In this document: piece by piece, positions 34,736-43,370 of the stretch
How positions within the stretch are numbered: the first letter of the stretch is position 1
How the letters are laid out: each line of letters opens with the position of its first letter
DNA from: Halococcoides cellulosivorans
Lineage (GTDB): Archaea > Halobacteriota > Halobacteria > Halobacteriales > Haloarculaceae
DNA length: 64,000 nucleotides
Assembly: GCF_003058365.1 (NCBI RefSeq)
Contig: NZ_CP028858.1
Span: 682,001-746,000, forward strand
Direction: 5' to 3'
The notes under the pieces: generated by a model
What the model saw: the letters and a program-made list of their open reading frames with translations, nothing else
The model's database searches: none
Told to the model about the DNA's origin: nothing
Made by a program: the position numbers and the translations under genes

Positions 34736-35412
34736 TCGGGCTCGCGGAGGTCTTCGTGGAGGAGTTCGCCCCCGACTCGCCAGTCGCGTGGGCGAAAGGC
34801 GACGGCGAGGGTGCCGAGCCCCACCGCGACGACGCCACCGACCACGAGCCACCCGGGCAGTCGACCGATCGCCGCCGCCTCCATCGTCCCGAGGTCGCTG
34901 AACGCGGTGATCCGGGCGACCCACGCCGCCGCGAGCAGGCCGAGCAGGGGGAGATAGATCCGCCGGAGGCGGTGGGCGATGGCCTCCTCCATGGAGATAC
35001 AGATCGCGGGATCGCTGTAGTCCGCCGCGAGTCGCTCTCGCCACGACGCTTCGGGGACCTCTCGGTCGGGATCGAGGCCGAGCGTCCAGAGGTTGCGCTG
35101 GAGGCGTCGCACACGCGAGCGCCAGATCTCGTAGCCCCGATACCGCCGTGCCTCGATCCCCAGGAAGACTCCGACCGCCGCCATTCCGATGAGGATGATG
35201 TAGTGGGGGTGGTCCGGACTCGAAAACGCCCACGTGAGCACCGCCGCGACGACGATGACCGCCCAGTTCGTCGTCCGATCGAGTCGCTCGCGCCAGACCG
35301 TCATCCGGTGGATCTCGCCACGATAGAGGTGGGCCATCGCTGATCCGGGGCCCATCCCCTCTTCGAGCAGGTCCGTCCCCGTCGCCGCCTTCTCGGACCG
35401 ATCGTCGCTCAT
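34729..35412 (-). CDS. DUF2270 family membrane protein
   Basis: 227 residues from the ATG at 35412. A soluble N-terminus with [27 protein letters not shown] leads into four membrane helices separated by a basic loop ([21 protein letters not shown]); this matches DUF2270, an archaeal/bacterial membrane family of unknown function. It overlaps pth2 tail-to-tail. Confidence 0.85.
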   Translation of the reverse strand: MSDDRSEKAATGTDLLEEGMGPGSAMAHLYRGEIHRMTVWRERLDRTTNWAVIVVAAVLTWAFSSPDHPHYIILIGMAAVGVFLGIEARRYRGYEIWRSRVRRLQRNLWTLGLDPDREVPEASWRERLAADYSDPAICISMEEAIAHRLRRIYLPLLGLLAAAWVARITAFSDLGTMEAAAIGRLPGWLVVGGVVAVGLGTLAVAFRPRDWRVGGELLHEDLREPDQ

Positions 35413-35705
35413 CGTCGCCCGTCGCCGTGGATCGCCGTCCAGCGCGCGCGGTGCTCGGCGTCGGCAGTCGTGTTCATACTGTACTATTCCATCTGGTTTC
35501 TTCATACACCTTTGGGTCGCGGGTGATCCCACCCGACCGACAGAAATCGATTGGAGCCACTGATACGTTCCTTTCCACCCAGTATACTCCCCATCACCGA
35601 TTCGTATGGCCGGGACCGGTGTGTGGGGACGCTCCTGTCTTGTGTGGTTGTGTCTCCATTGTGGGTTTCAGAACGCCTATCCGGAGGGGCGGCCAACGGC
35701 CGACC
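35413..35705. other. Intergenic spacer between divergent DUF2270 and rhodanese/MBL genes
   Basis: About 290 nt. It contains two AT-richer patches (about 35476-35515 and 35575-35605) that probably hold promoters for the flanking divergent genes. No hairpin or supported gene is seen. A frame from ATG 35606 with a CxxC-like CLHCGF runs into the next gene in another frame and is not convincing. Confidence 0.4.
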
Positions 35706-36803
35706 ATGACCGATTCCACACCGAGATCGGCCGCGACGATGGACGCCGCGACGCTGTACGACCGTGCCGTCGCTCGCGACCCCGTGACGCTGCTCGACGT
35801 GCGGGCCGACGCCGACCCCGAGCAGTGGAACCTTCCGGAGTGGGTCGACGTGCGCGCCACACCTGCCGACGAACTCCCGGGAGACGGGTCGATTCCGGGT
35901 GGGCCGCCGTCTGGCCCGCTGGTCGTCGCGTGCGCACTCGGGAAGACCAGCCAGTCGATCGCCGCCAGACTGGACGCGCTCTCGCTCGACGGTGGCTATC
36001 AGGGGTGGGCCGAGTATGTCGACGTCGCACGCGTCGAGACCGACGCCGCGACGATCCGCCAGTTCCGCCGGCCGGCGACGGGGTGTCTCTCCTATGCGGT
36101 CGAATCAGAAGGCGAGACCGTCCTCGTCGATCCGCTCGACAGTCTCGTCGACTCGTATCTCGACACCACCTCTCGGATCGTCGCCGCCGTCGACACGCAC
36201 GTCCACGCCGATCACGTCTCGGGCGTCCGGTCGATTGCCGACGCGACCGGCGCGACCGCGATGGTCCCCGAGCGCGCGCTCGACCGTGGGATCGAAGACC
36301 GCGAACGATTCACCCCGGTCGCAGACGGCGACCGCATTCCGGTCGGGGCGACCGCGATCGAGGCGATCCACGTCCCCGGCCACACCACGGGCACGACGGC
36401 GTTCCGGGTCGGTGACGTGATCCTCACCGGCGATAGCCTGTTTCTGGACGGTGTCGCACGCCCGGACCTCGAATCGCCCGACGACGCCGAGCGAGCGGCC
36501 CAGGACCTCGTCGACAGTCTCACCGAGCGACTGTTCGCCCTCGACGACGTCCGGATCGCACCGGGCCACGCCGTCCCCGCGACGCTGTATCGCGAGGGCC
36601 CGGCCGTCGATGGGATCGACGCGGTGCGCGACCGACTCGGATCGTTTTCCGATCGTGACGCCGCAGTCGAGCGGATCGTCGGATCGACGCCGCCGACGCC
36701 CGCGAACCACGAGTCGATCGTCGCGATCAATCTCGGCGTGTCTGTCGACGCGGACCACGCCACGATCGAACTCGGGCCGAACAACTGCGCGTCGGGGTTC
36801 TAG
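35706..36803 (+). CDS. Rhodanese-metallo-beta-lactamase fusion, persulfide-dioxygenase/sulfurtransferase-like
   Basis: 365 residues from the ATG at 35706. An N-terminal rhodanese domain (about 10-105) has a cysteine in VVACALGKTSQS at the active-site position. An MBL domain follows with HVHADHVSG (HxHxDH), HVPGHTTGTTAF, LTGDSLFLDGVARPDL and a final APGH. The pairing is typical of sulfur-transfer and persulfide-oxidising enzymes (ETHE1-like). Glutathione is absent in haloarchaea, so the thiol substrate is unknown. It overlaps rio2 tail-to-tail by 4 nt. Confidence 0.88.
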   Translation: MTDSTPRSAATMDAATLYDRAVARDPVTLLDVRADADPEQWNLPEWVDVRATPADELPGDGSIPGGPPSGPLVVACALGKTSQSIAARLDALSLDGGYQGWAEYVDVARVETDAATIRQFRRPATGCLSYAVESEGETVLVDPLDSLVDSYLDTTSRIVAAVDTHVHADHVSGVRSIADATGATAMVPERALDRGIEDRERFTPVADGDRIPVGATAIEAIHVPGHTTGTTAFRVGDVILTGDSLFLDGVARPDLESPDDAERAAQDLVDSLTERLFALDDVRIAPGHAVPATLYREGPAVDGIDAVRDRLGSFSDRDAAVERIVGSTPPTPANHESIVAINLGVSVDADHATIELGPNNCASGF

Positions 36804-37720
36804 TCGCGTGCGTTCGTGAGCGCGTCCGCGACTGCGGTGCGGCCCTCGCGCACGGCGTCGGCAATTCGCGCGGGATCGTCGGTCGCGACCGCCGCGTTCG
36901 GATACTTCCGGGCGACGTAGCTCAGGAGATTCTCGACGTCGCGTTCGAGCAGTTCCGCGCTGTTGTCGTGATCGGTCGCGACGGCCTGTGGCCAGTCGAA
37001 GATCACGACGCCCGATTCGGTGACGAACACGTTGTACTCGCTCAGATCGGCGTGGATGAATCCGTCTGCGACGGCGTCGGCGTACACTTCGAACACCGCG
37101 CGGACGACCGCGGGCACGTCCGAGGGATCGAGTGCGGCCTGGCGGAGTTCCACACCGTCGATCCGCTCCATCACGATCGCGTGACGATTCTGATCGATCG
37201 GGCGTGGCACCGCGACGTCGGGGTACAACGCTTCGAGCGTCTCGAACTCGCGCTCGGCGGCCTGCCGGGCGGTGTACAGCCAGGAGACGTGATCGCGATC
37301 GGCGGTGTACTCGCGCTCGCGATCGACCGCGCGGAACTCGGTGTAGCCCTCGCGGTGGTACTTGAGTGCCATCGGGCGGTACGACTGGACTTCGTAGACG
37401 TCGCTTTCCTTACCGACGCCCAGCGGTGCGCCGACGCCGTCGATCGTCCCGCGCTCGGCAAAGGTGTGCAAGGCGAGTGCGTCGTACCCCTCGAAGGTCA
37501 GCGTGTACCCCTCGTACTGGATCGTCTTCCGTTCGATCAACTCCCGGTCGGCACATCGATCGATACGATACTGCAGATCGTCGTGGTTCAGCCCCGAGTA
37601 CTTCGGGAGGTCGCTCCGCTGGACCCACTCCGAGAAGCGCATCCCCTGCTCGACCCCCGAGAGGAGGTGGATGTCTTCGGGTTCGAGGTCGGCGATGACC
37701 CCGGCGACGTTCTCGACCAT
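36800..37720 (-). CDS. rio2: Rio2-family serine/threonine protein kinase
   Basis: 306 residues from the ATG at 37720. The N-terminal winged helix (about 1-90) and the RIO kinase domain with its ATP loop GVGKESDVYEV, catalytic FIHADLSEYNVFV and metal-binding IFDWPQAV identify Rio2. It acts in late 30S (40S-like) ribosomal subunit maturation as an ATPase/kinase. The frame is open further upstream through the tRNA gene on the opposite strand, but the ATG at 37720 gives the family N-terminus. Confidence 0.95.
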   Translation of the reverse strand: MVENVAGVIADLEPEDIHLLSGVEQGMRFSEWVQRSDLPKYSGLNHDDLQYRIDRCADRELIERKTIQYEGYTLTFEGYDALALHTFAERGTIDGVGAPLGVGKESDVYEVQSYRPMALKYHREGYTEFRAVDREREYTADRDHVSWLYTARQAAEREFETLEALYPDVAVPRPIDQNRHAIVMERIDGVELRQAALDPSDVPAVVRAVFEVYADAVADGFIHADLSEYNVFVTESGVVIFDWPQAVATDHDNSAELLERDVENLLSYVARKYPNAAVATDDPARIADAVREGRTAVADALTNARD

Positions 37721-37774
37721 ACGAGCGGTTCGCCACCGCGAGGAAAAACGCCGTCGGTGGGCCACCCGAAAGCG

Positions 37775-37785
37775 AAATCTTAAGG
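37775..37785 (+). promoter_or_regulatory. TATA-like box for tRNA-Val
   Basis: AAATCTTAAGG lies 26-36 nt before the first base of tRNA-Val, a standard archaeal promoter position for a tRNA. Confidence 0.55.
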
Positions 37786-37810
37786 TCGGCGCTCGGAAAC
37801 CATCGCATGC

Positions 37811-37885
37811 GGGTTGGTGGTCTAGTCCGGTTATGACGGCTCCTTCACACGGAGCAGGCCCCAGGTTCAACTCCTGGCCAACCCA
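37811..37885 (+). tRNA. tRNA-Val (CAC anticodon)
   Basis: 75 nt. The acceptor GGGTTGG pairs with CCAACCC followed by discriminator A, the anticodon stem-loop CTCCTTCACACGGAG gives CAC, and the T arm is CCAGGTTCAACTCCTGG. It reads GUG valine codons. It is followed after about 20 nt by a T-tract and the hairpin cassette. Confidence 0.96.
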
Positions 37886-37903
37886 ATACGACCTTTCTCT
37901 ACC

Positions 37904-37914
37904 ACCTTTTTCTG
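37904..37914 (+). terminator. T-tract after tRNA-Val
   Basis: ACCTTTTTCTG begins about 19 nt after the tRNA 3' end. Archaeal intrinsic termination needs only a T-rich tract, and the same sequence follows EF-2 in the second hairpin cassette. Confidence 0.55.
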
Positions 37915-38135
37915 TCGTTCGAGAGAGCTCCGCTCTCTCGTGATGACGAAAGAGCGCTCTGCGCTCTTTCGAACCACGTCGGGTCGCCTTCGGCGACCGC
38001 GTGGCGGCGGAAGCCGCCACGTCATTCGGTTGCGGGCCATATGGCCCGCAACCTGCTCCTTGAAAAATCTGGACCAAAAAGACCTCGACCTCGCTCCGCT
38101 CGGTCGAGTGATACGGCGGCCGGAGGCCGCCGTAT
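37904..38135 (+). repeat. Seven-hairpin cassette, copy 1
   Basis: Seven inverted repeats stand in a row between tRNA-Val and the serine-hydrolase gene: 37920-37940, 37947-37971, 37982-37998, 38001-38020, 38028-38053 (26-nt perfect palindrome), 38084-38108 and 38111-38135. Most have 7-11 bp arms and 3-4 nt loops (TCC, TCT, TTC, GGAA, GGA); the sixth is imperfect. The first 97 nt (37904-38000) recur in inverted orientation at 59451-59547 with one mismatch. An A-rich motif, GAAAAATCTGGACCAAAAAG, at 38062-38081 recurs in variant form in copy 2. Not a known IS or CRISPR structure. Confidence 0.85.
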
Positions 38136-38297
38136 GCGTGTTGGGCCCACAGCGTTCCCGGCGCGATTTCGAGACGGCGGAACCACCTCACCACCGCCGC
38201 CTGTGATCGTCAGCAGCGACTGCCGATCGGGCGGTATTACGAATCCAGAATGCTGCATTTATCATGTCGCGTGGGCCGCGCCCTGATGGTTAAATAC
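38136..38297. other. Spacer between hairpin cassette 1 and the serine-hydrolase gene
   Basis: No gene is seen. The right half is AT-richer, with a TTAAATA element near 38290. The serine-hydrolase gene converges from the right. Confidence 0.4.
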
Positions 38298-40265
38298 CTA
38301 CAACGGTATTATTCCGAGCACGGACAGTGGCCAGACGAACAGCACCGCGAATGCCGTCGCCAGCGTGTAGTGAACCCGGGCCAGACGGCCCCAGTACTCC
38401 TCACGCCAGGCGATGAGCGTCGCGGCGACGGCCCCGATCGTTCCGGCGAGCGCAATCCACCGGAGGATGAGTCCAGCCCGAAGCGCCAGCGACGGCGAGG
38501 CGGCCTCGGCGTTGAAGTTGATCCAGGCGAGCACGAAGATGGCCAGGACGACCAGCCAGAGCAGACTGACACCGCCGAGCAGCCACCGGGCTGCGCGCTC
38601 GCTGTCGGTCGGCGTGTCGTGGCCACCGCGTCGGCGTCGGATGGCCCCGCCGATCCCGGCCGCGACCACCGAGAGGAAGGCCATCACGCTCGCGGCGAGC
38701 AGCGCCTGGATCACTGTCAGCGACTCTGCGGCGGGGACGCGTTCGTAGGTCGCCGGCCCGAACGCGTGCCGGTACATGTGAGTCGCCCGTCCGTCCTCGT
38801 CGAACTCGAAGACGAGCATGTCGTTCCCGTCGGGGGCCAGGTAGACGCCTGGCTCGCGCTCGACCCACGTGCGCGTCCCCTCGCCCATCCGGGTCGTCGT
38901 GAGCTCACCCGCATCAGTCGCGCCGACAGTATACGTCCGGGTCGTCACGCCGAGGATCCGCTCCCAGGAGGACCCGGCGATCGTCAGGGATCGGTAGTCG
39001 CCGGCGAGTGCCTGGGCGCGTTCGGCCGCGCCGGCGGGTGCGGTCGGGGCCGATCCCGGCGCGTCAGCTCGTGGGTAGTACCGCTCTGCGAACGCATCGA
39101 GGAGGGCAGTCCGGGCCTGGTTCCCACCGGGGCTGTTGTAGACGACGAACAGCCCCGTGTCGTGGGCGGGAACGAGCGCGAGCAGGCTACTAAATCGGGG
39201 GGTCGTCCCCCAGTGGCCGACGGTGCGCTCGTCGGTGCGATCCATCTCGATGAATCCGTAGCCCATTCCGTTGAGGTTCGGGACGGCTGCGGATTTCGTC
39301 ACGTGCCGGCGCTGCATATCTCGGATGCTTTCGGCGGTGAGGAGTGCCGACTCGTCCTCGTCGAGGTGTGCGAGCATGAACTGACCCATGTCGGTCGCGG
39401 TCGTCCGCATCGACCCGCCCTCCGGCGGAAGCGTCCAGACGGGTGGCTCGTGGGCCTGGAACGAGCCGTCCCGAGCAGTGTACCCGATCGCCCGACGCTG
39501 TTCGAGGTCGGTCGGCAGCGGCTGGGCGTAGGTGGTGTCGTCCATGCCGAGCGGGCCGAAGATTCGCTCGTCAGCGTAGTCGGTGAATGCCATCCCGGAC
39601 TGCTCGGCGACGACGTGGCCCGCCAGGGCGGTCCCGTAGTTGGAGTATGCGACGTACTGGCCCGGGGGCCTGACGCGTGCGGGCTGGTGATCGGTGAGGA
39701 TCGCTTCCACCGATCGAATCTCACCCGGATCGTCGGTGACCATTCCCGCGACGCTGTCCTCGAAGCCCGCCGTGTGTGTTCCGAGGTGTTGGAGTGTGAC
39801 GGGCTCGGAGAACGTGTCTGGGACCGAAACGGTGGATTCGGTCAGGTACGCGTTGACGTCACGATCGAGGTCGAGGTGGCCGTCCTCGACGCCCTGCATT
39901 ACGGCCGTCCAGGTCACCAGTTTTCCCGTCGACCCGACACTGAAGACGGTCTCGTCGGCAACGACCGACCGCCCGGTGTCGAGATCGGCCATGCCGTACC
40001 CCCGTGCCAGCACGATCTCGCCGTCGGCCACGACGACGACGGCAGCGCCGGGGATCTGATACTCGTCGAGCTGGTCGGGCATCGTCTCGTCGAGCCAGGC
40101 CGTGAGCTCAGCTGACTCGATCTGATCGACTGTCGTGACGCGATCATTGTCAGAGACGACGCGATCCGGTGGTCCGGTGGATGGCGCTGCCATCACGATC
40201 GGGGCGGACAGCACGGCGGTGACGAGAACGAGCACGGCGGCGGTGTGAATGACGTGAAACTGCAT
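38298..40265 (-). CDS. Exported/membrane serine hydrolase, class C beta-lactamase-like
   Basis: 655 residues from the ATG at 40265, which places a hydrophobic signal segment (residues 6-28) at the N-terminus. The serine-hydrolase motifs are SVGSTGK (SxxK), YSNYG (YxN) and HWGTT (HxG). The C-terminal 170 residues contain four to five membrane helices. The catalytic domain would therefore be outside the cell, anchored by the C-terminal helices. Relatives include D-aminopeptidases, esterases and penicillin-binding-like proteins; the substrate is unknown and archaea lack murein. Confidence 0.85.
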   Translation of the reverse strand: MQFHVIHTAAVLVLVTAVLSAPIVMAAPSTGPPDRVVSDNDRVTTVDQIESAELTAWLDETMPDQLDEYQIPGAAVVVVADGEIVLARGYGMADLDTGRSVVADETVFSVGSTGKLVTWTAVMQGVEDGHLDLDRDVNAYLTESTVSVPDTFSEPVTLQHLGTHTAGFEDSVAGMVTDDPGEIRSVEAILTDHQPARVRPPGQYVAYSNYGTALAGHVVAEQSGMAFTDYADERIFGPLGMDDTTYAQPLPTDLEQRRAIGYTARDGSFQAHEPPVWTLPPEGGSMRTTATDMGQFMLAHLDEDESALLTAESIRDMQRRHVTKSAAVPNLNGMGYGFIEMDRTDERTVGHWGTTPRFSSLLALVPAHDTGLFVVYNSPGGNQARTALLDAFAERYYPRADAPGSAPTAPAGAAERAQALAGDYRSLTIAGSSWERILGVTTRTYTVGATDAGELTTTRMGEGTRTWVEREPGVYLAPDGNDMLVFEFDEDGRATHMYRHAFGPATYERVPAAESLTVIQALLAASVMAFLSVVAAGIGGAIRRRRGGHDTPTDSERAARWLLGGVSLLWLVVLAIFVLAWINFNAEAASPSLALRAGLILRWIALAGTIGAVAATLIAWREEYWGRLARVHYTLATAFAVLFVWPLSVLGIIPL

Positions 40266-40362
40266 GTGGGCTGGGGTCGGTCTGTGGGTGATCGAGCAGG
40301 CGATCGATATCGATGCGAGGCGTGCAGGGTGAACGGGGGCCGTCCGGCGATCGCTCGTCGGG

Positions 40363-41013
40363 TCAGGCGGGGCGACGGTCGTCAACGTGGTTGGCACCGA
40401 CGAGTGCGCCGCCGACGGCGATCAACCAGATCATCACGGGATAGATAATCATCCGCTCGGTCCCGCCGTGGCCGATCGGCCCGAACGCGGCGGTGGTTCC
40501 GGCGTCACCGACGACCATCAGGCCGATGAAGACGAGGCCGACCACGCCGGCGACCACCGAGAGCGCACGCATCGCGCCCCCCAGTACGGACGCGCTGCCG
40601 ATCGCTTCCACGTTGAAAAACACGAACGCGAGCACTGCGGCGAGGCTGTGGAGGCCGCCGGTGTCGAGGGGGAACAGGCCGGCGCCGATGGCACCGACAC
40701 TCGCGATGGCGAAGATGGCGAGTAGCCATCCCCTCCCGTGGAGACGGTAGAAGGCGTATCCGCCGAGCAGGTTGATGACACCGGCGACGATCAGCGAGAG
40801 GTTGAACAGGAGCGCAGTCTCCGGGAACACGCCGAGGTCGCTGATGGCCCCGCCCTGAAAGTCGTAGCCGGAGACCATCGCCGCCGCGAGCATGATCGCA
40901 GTCATGAACTGGGCCGCGAGCGCGATGAATGCGATACCGGCCAGTGTCCGGGGATCGACGGCGATGCCGCGAATGTTGAAAACCGAGGTCGCAGATCGTT
41001 GGGTGTGTGCCAT
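40363..41013 (-). CDS. DUF998 family membrane protein
   Basis: 216 residues with about six membrane helices. The family signature GGAISDLGVFPE follows the first helix, and HSLAAVLAFVFFN lies in the centre. DUF998 proteins are distantly related to Frag1/cytochrome b561-like membrane proteins and have no firm role. Same strand as the serine hydrolase, about 100 nt apart. A strong AT-rich box lies just upstream. Confidence 0.85.
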   Translation of the reverse strand: MAHTQRSATSVFNIRGIAVDPRTLAGIAFIALAAQFMTAIMLAAAMVSGYDFQGGAISDLGVFPETALLFNLSLIVAGVINLLGGYAFYRLHGRGWLLAIFAIASVGAIGAGLFPLDTGGLHSLAAVLAFVFFNVEAIGSASVLGGAMRALSVVAGVVGLVFIGLMVVGDAGTTAAFGPIGHGGTERMIIYPVMIWLIAVGGALVGANHVDDRRPA

Positions 41014-41036
41014 GTGAAATCCTCAAAATTATTACG

Positions 41037-41060
41037 GATGTAAACTATATAAATATATAC
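41037..41060 (-). promoter_or_regulatory. AT-rich promoter of the DUF998 gene
   Basis: A 24-nt almost pure A/T stretch (TATATTTATATAG on the minus strand) begins about 24 nt before the ATG at 41013. It is one of the clearest TATA regions in the window. Confidence 0.55.
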
Positions 41061-41212
41061 GACGCGTATCGTCCGCTGAGACACGAGGTCCTGGTGGTTC
41101 TATAGTGTGGTGTATTCTCATGCCTTCCCGATCAGGTCATCGGCCGTCGGTGTGGTTCCGACCGGATCGACCCCACCGCCGCCTTCAGGACCCTCCCCGT
41201 CGAAGCGCCGGT

Positions 41213-42001
41213 ATGTCCACGCTCCGGGCCATCTATACCCTCGCTCTCGACCGGGATCTGGGCTTCGTCGCGGCGGCGATCGCCTACTATGCGTTCGTCT
41301 CGACGCTCCCGCTCGCGCTGTTGGCCATCGCTATTGGTTCGGTCGTCGGCGGCCCGGCGCTGGCCGACCGCGTCACCGGTGTGCTGGCGACACAGCTTTC
41401 GGCGTCCGGCCAGGACTTCGTCACGCGGACGCTGACGGACGCGAGCGGGCGCGGGGCGGCCTCGCTGGTCGGTCTCGCGGTGTTGGCCTGGAGTGGCTCG
41501 AAACTGTTTCGCGCGCTCGACCGGGCGTTCGATCAGATCGACAGCGTCGAAACGACGCCCTCCTTTATCGGACAACTGACCGATGCCGTCGTCGCCAGCC
41601 TGGCCGTCTCCCTCGCGGCCGTCCTCGTCGTCGCCAGCGGCGTCGCGCTCTCGATCGTGCCGCCGGGCGGGCCGCTTCTCGACCTCCTCGCGACGATCGC
41701 ACTCGTCGCACTGCTGACGATCGCCTTTCTCCCGCTGTACTACCTGCTTCCGCCGGTGGACGTCACGGTCGGTGAGGCCCTCCCGGGTGCGGGCGTCGCC
41801 GCGATCGGGTGGGTCGCCCTCCAGATCGGATTTCGGATCTACGCGGCGTCTGCGACCCGATTTGCGGCGTACGGCCTGCTCGGGTCGGTGTTGCTCTTCG
41901 TGACCTGGCTGTACGTCGCGAGCGAGATCGTCCTGCTCGGCGGGGTGGTCAACGTCGTCGTCCGGACCGAACGCCCGGGCTGGTGGCCGTTCGTGTCCTG
42001 A
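41213..42001 (+). CDS. YihY/BrkB-family membrane protein
   Basis: 262 residues from the ATG at 41213. The characteristic opening FVAAAIAYYAFVSTLPLALLAIAIGS and FRALDRAFDQID, followed by about six helices with LYYLLPPVDV and GSVLLFVTWLYVASEIVLLGGVVN, identify the YihY (formerly 'RNase BN') family. Despite old labels it is an inner-membrane protein of unknown transport function. Confidence 0.9.
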   Translation: MSTLRAIYTLALDRDLGFVAAAIAYYAFVSTLPLALLAIAIGSVVGGPALADRVTGVLATQLSASGQDFVTRTLTDASGRGAASLVGLAVLAWSGSKLFRALDRAFDQIDSVETTPSFIGQLTDAVVASLAVSLAAVLVVASGVALSIVPPGGPLLDLLATIALVALLTIAFLPLYYLLPPVDVTVGEALPGAGVAAIGWVALQIGFRIYAASATRFAAYGLLGSVLLFVTWLYVASEIVLLGGVVNVVVRTERPGWWPFVS

Positions 42002-42091
42002 CCGGCCGCCCACGGAGGCGGTCGCACTCGATCACGTCTCGGTCGAACACCTGGCCCTGGCAGTTATGCGGACGGCACCAGTACGGTCGGT

Positions 42092-43351
42092 ATGCACGTC
42101 GCAGTCGTCGGCGGGGGCCTGGCCGGACTCGTGGCCGCTCGCCATCTGGCGGAGGACGGCCACTCGGTGACCGTCTACGAGGATCGCGATTCGGTGGGCG
42201 GGCGCGTTCGCTCGCGAACGGTCGACGGGTACACACTCGATCGGGGGTTTCAGGTCTGTTTTCCGGGCTATCCGGCGATCGAGCGCGAACTCGACGCCGG
42301 CGCGATCGACTGGCGCGCATTCCCCGCCGGCGCGACGCTCGCTCGACCGGGTCACCGATCGGTGCTGGCCGACCCGCTGAGCGACCCTGGCGCGGCGATC
42401 CCGACGCTCGTGAATCGCGACGTCACGATCGGCGACAAACTCCGCCTGCTCAAACTCCGTCTCGCCTGTCGCGGTCTCGGCCCCGAGGAGTGGTTCGTGG
42501 GCCCGGACCGGTCGATCGACGCGATCCTCCGGAATCGCGGGTTCTCCGCGTCGTTTCGCGATCAGTTCGCCCGGCCCTTCTTCGGTGGGATCACGCTGGA
42601 TCGGTCGCTGTCGACCGACGCGGGCGTGCTCCGGGCGGTCATGGCGACACTCGGTGGGTCCCGCGCGGCGGTGCCCGCCGACGGCATGGGCGCGATTGCC
42701 GATCACCTCGCCGCGCGGGTGCGCCGCACCGGCGGGTCGATCGCGACGGGTCGGACCGTCGATTCCTACGATATCGACGACGGCGTTCGACTGTCGGTCG
42801 GCGGCGAGACGGTGTACGCCGATGCGGCGGTGATCGCGACCGATCCGCCGACCGCCCGCGCGTTGACCGGCGTCGAGGCCATCCCGACCGCGGGACGGGG
42901 CTGTCGCACCCACTACTTCGCCGCCGATCGCGACGTCGATATCGGTCAGCGACTCGTCTGTAACGCCGCCGGTGGGATGCCGAACACGGTCGCCCCGCTC
43001 TCGGCGGTCGCCCCAGAGTACGCCCCCGAGGGGTCGACGCTGGTGAGTGCGACCGTCGTGGGTGACGATGTCAATGGGTCCGCACAGACGGAGGCCCTGG
43101 CGATCGAAGAAACGCTCGCGGACTGGTTTCCCGAGGAACCGATCGATGCCTTCGACCACCTCGCGACCGACGACATTCCGTTCGCCCAGTTCGCCCAGCC
43201 CCCGGGCTTTCGAGCCGACCTTCCGGCCGTCGACGCGCCCGAGGGCCCGGTCGTCCTCGCGGGCGAGGCGACGCGGTGGTCGTCGATCCAGGGAGCCCTG
43301 GAGAGCGGTCGGGTCGCCGCACGGGCGATCGCGGACGTGGCCGAGGACTGA
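42092..43351 (+). CDS. FAD-dependent amine-oxidase/desaturase-like oxidoreductase
   Basis: 419 residues. The dinucleotide-binding motif VAVVGGGLAGLVAARHLAEDGHSVTVYE is followed by GGRVRSRTVDGYTLDRGFQV and a C-terminal FAD motif (GPVVLAGEATRWSSIQGALESG). This is the amine-oxidase/protoporphyrinogen-oxidase/phytoene-desaturase superfamily. The substrate is not clear; a carotenoid or other isoprenoid is possible in a haloarchaeon. A possible TATA element, AGTTATGC, lies at 42061-42068. Confidence 0.85.
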   Translation: MHVAVVGGGLAGLVAARHLAEDGHSVTVYEDRDSVGGRVRSRTVDGYTLDRGFQVCFPGYPAIERELDAGAIDWRAFPAGATLARPGHRSVLADPLSDPGAAIPTLVNRDVTIGDKLRLLKLRLACRGLGPEEWFVGPDRSIDAILRNRGFSASFRDQFARPFFGGITLDRSLSTDAGVLRAVMATLGGSRAAVPADGMGAIADHLAARVRRTGGSIATGRTVDSYDIDDGVRLSVGGETVYADAAVIATDPPTARALTGVEAIPTAGRGCRTHYFAADRDVDIGQRLVCNAAGGMPNTVAPLSAVAPEYAPEGSTLVSATVVGDDVNGSAQTEALAIEETLADWFPEEPIDAFDHLATDDIPFAQFAQPPGFRADLPAVDAPEGPVVLAGEATRWSSIQGALESGRVAARAIADVAED

Positions 43352-43370
43352 TGCACTGCCGCGGCCGCGA

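Noticed and set aside
35606-35705. A small zinc-finger protein upstream of the rhodanese/MBL gene
   Set aside because: Only one CxxC-like pair is present and the frame runs far into the next gene without a stop.
37904-38135. Insertion sequence remnant (MITE)
   Set aside because: There are no common terminal inverted repeats or target duplications; the structure is a row of separate hairpins, with different stems in the two copies.
36800-38194. A 464-aa minus-strand protein extending Rio2 upstream
   Set aside because: The extension runs through tRNA-Val and three of the hairpins. The ATG at 37720 gives the normal Rio2 N-terminus; the rest is open only because of GC-rich composition.
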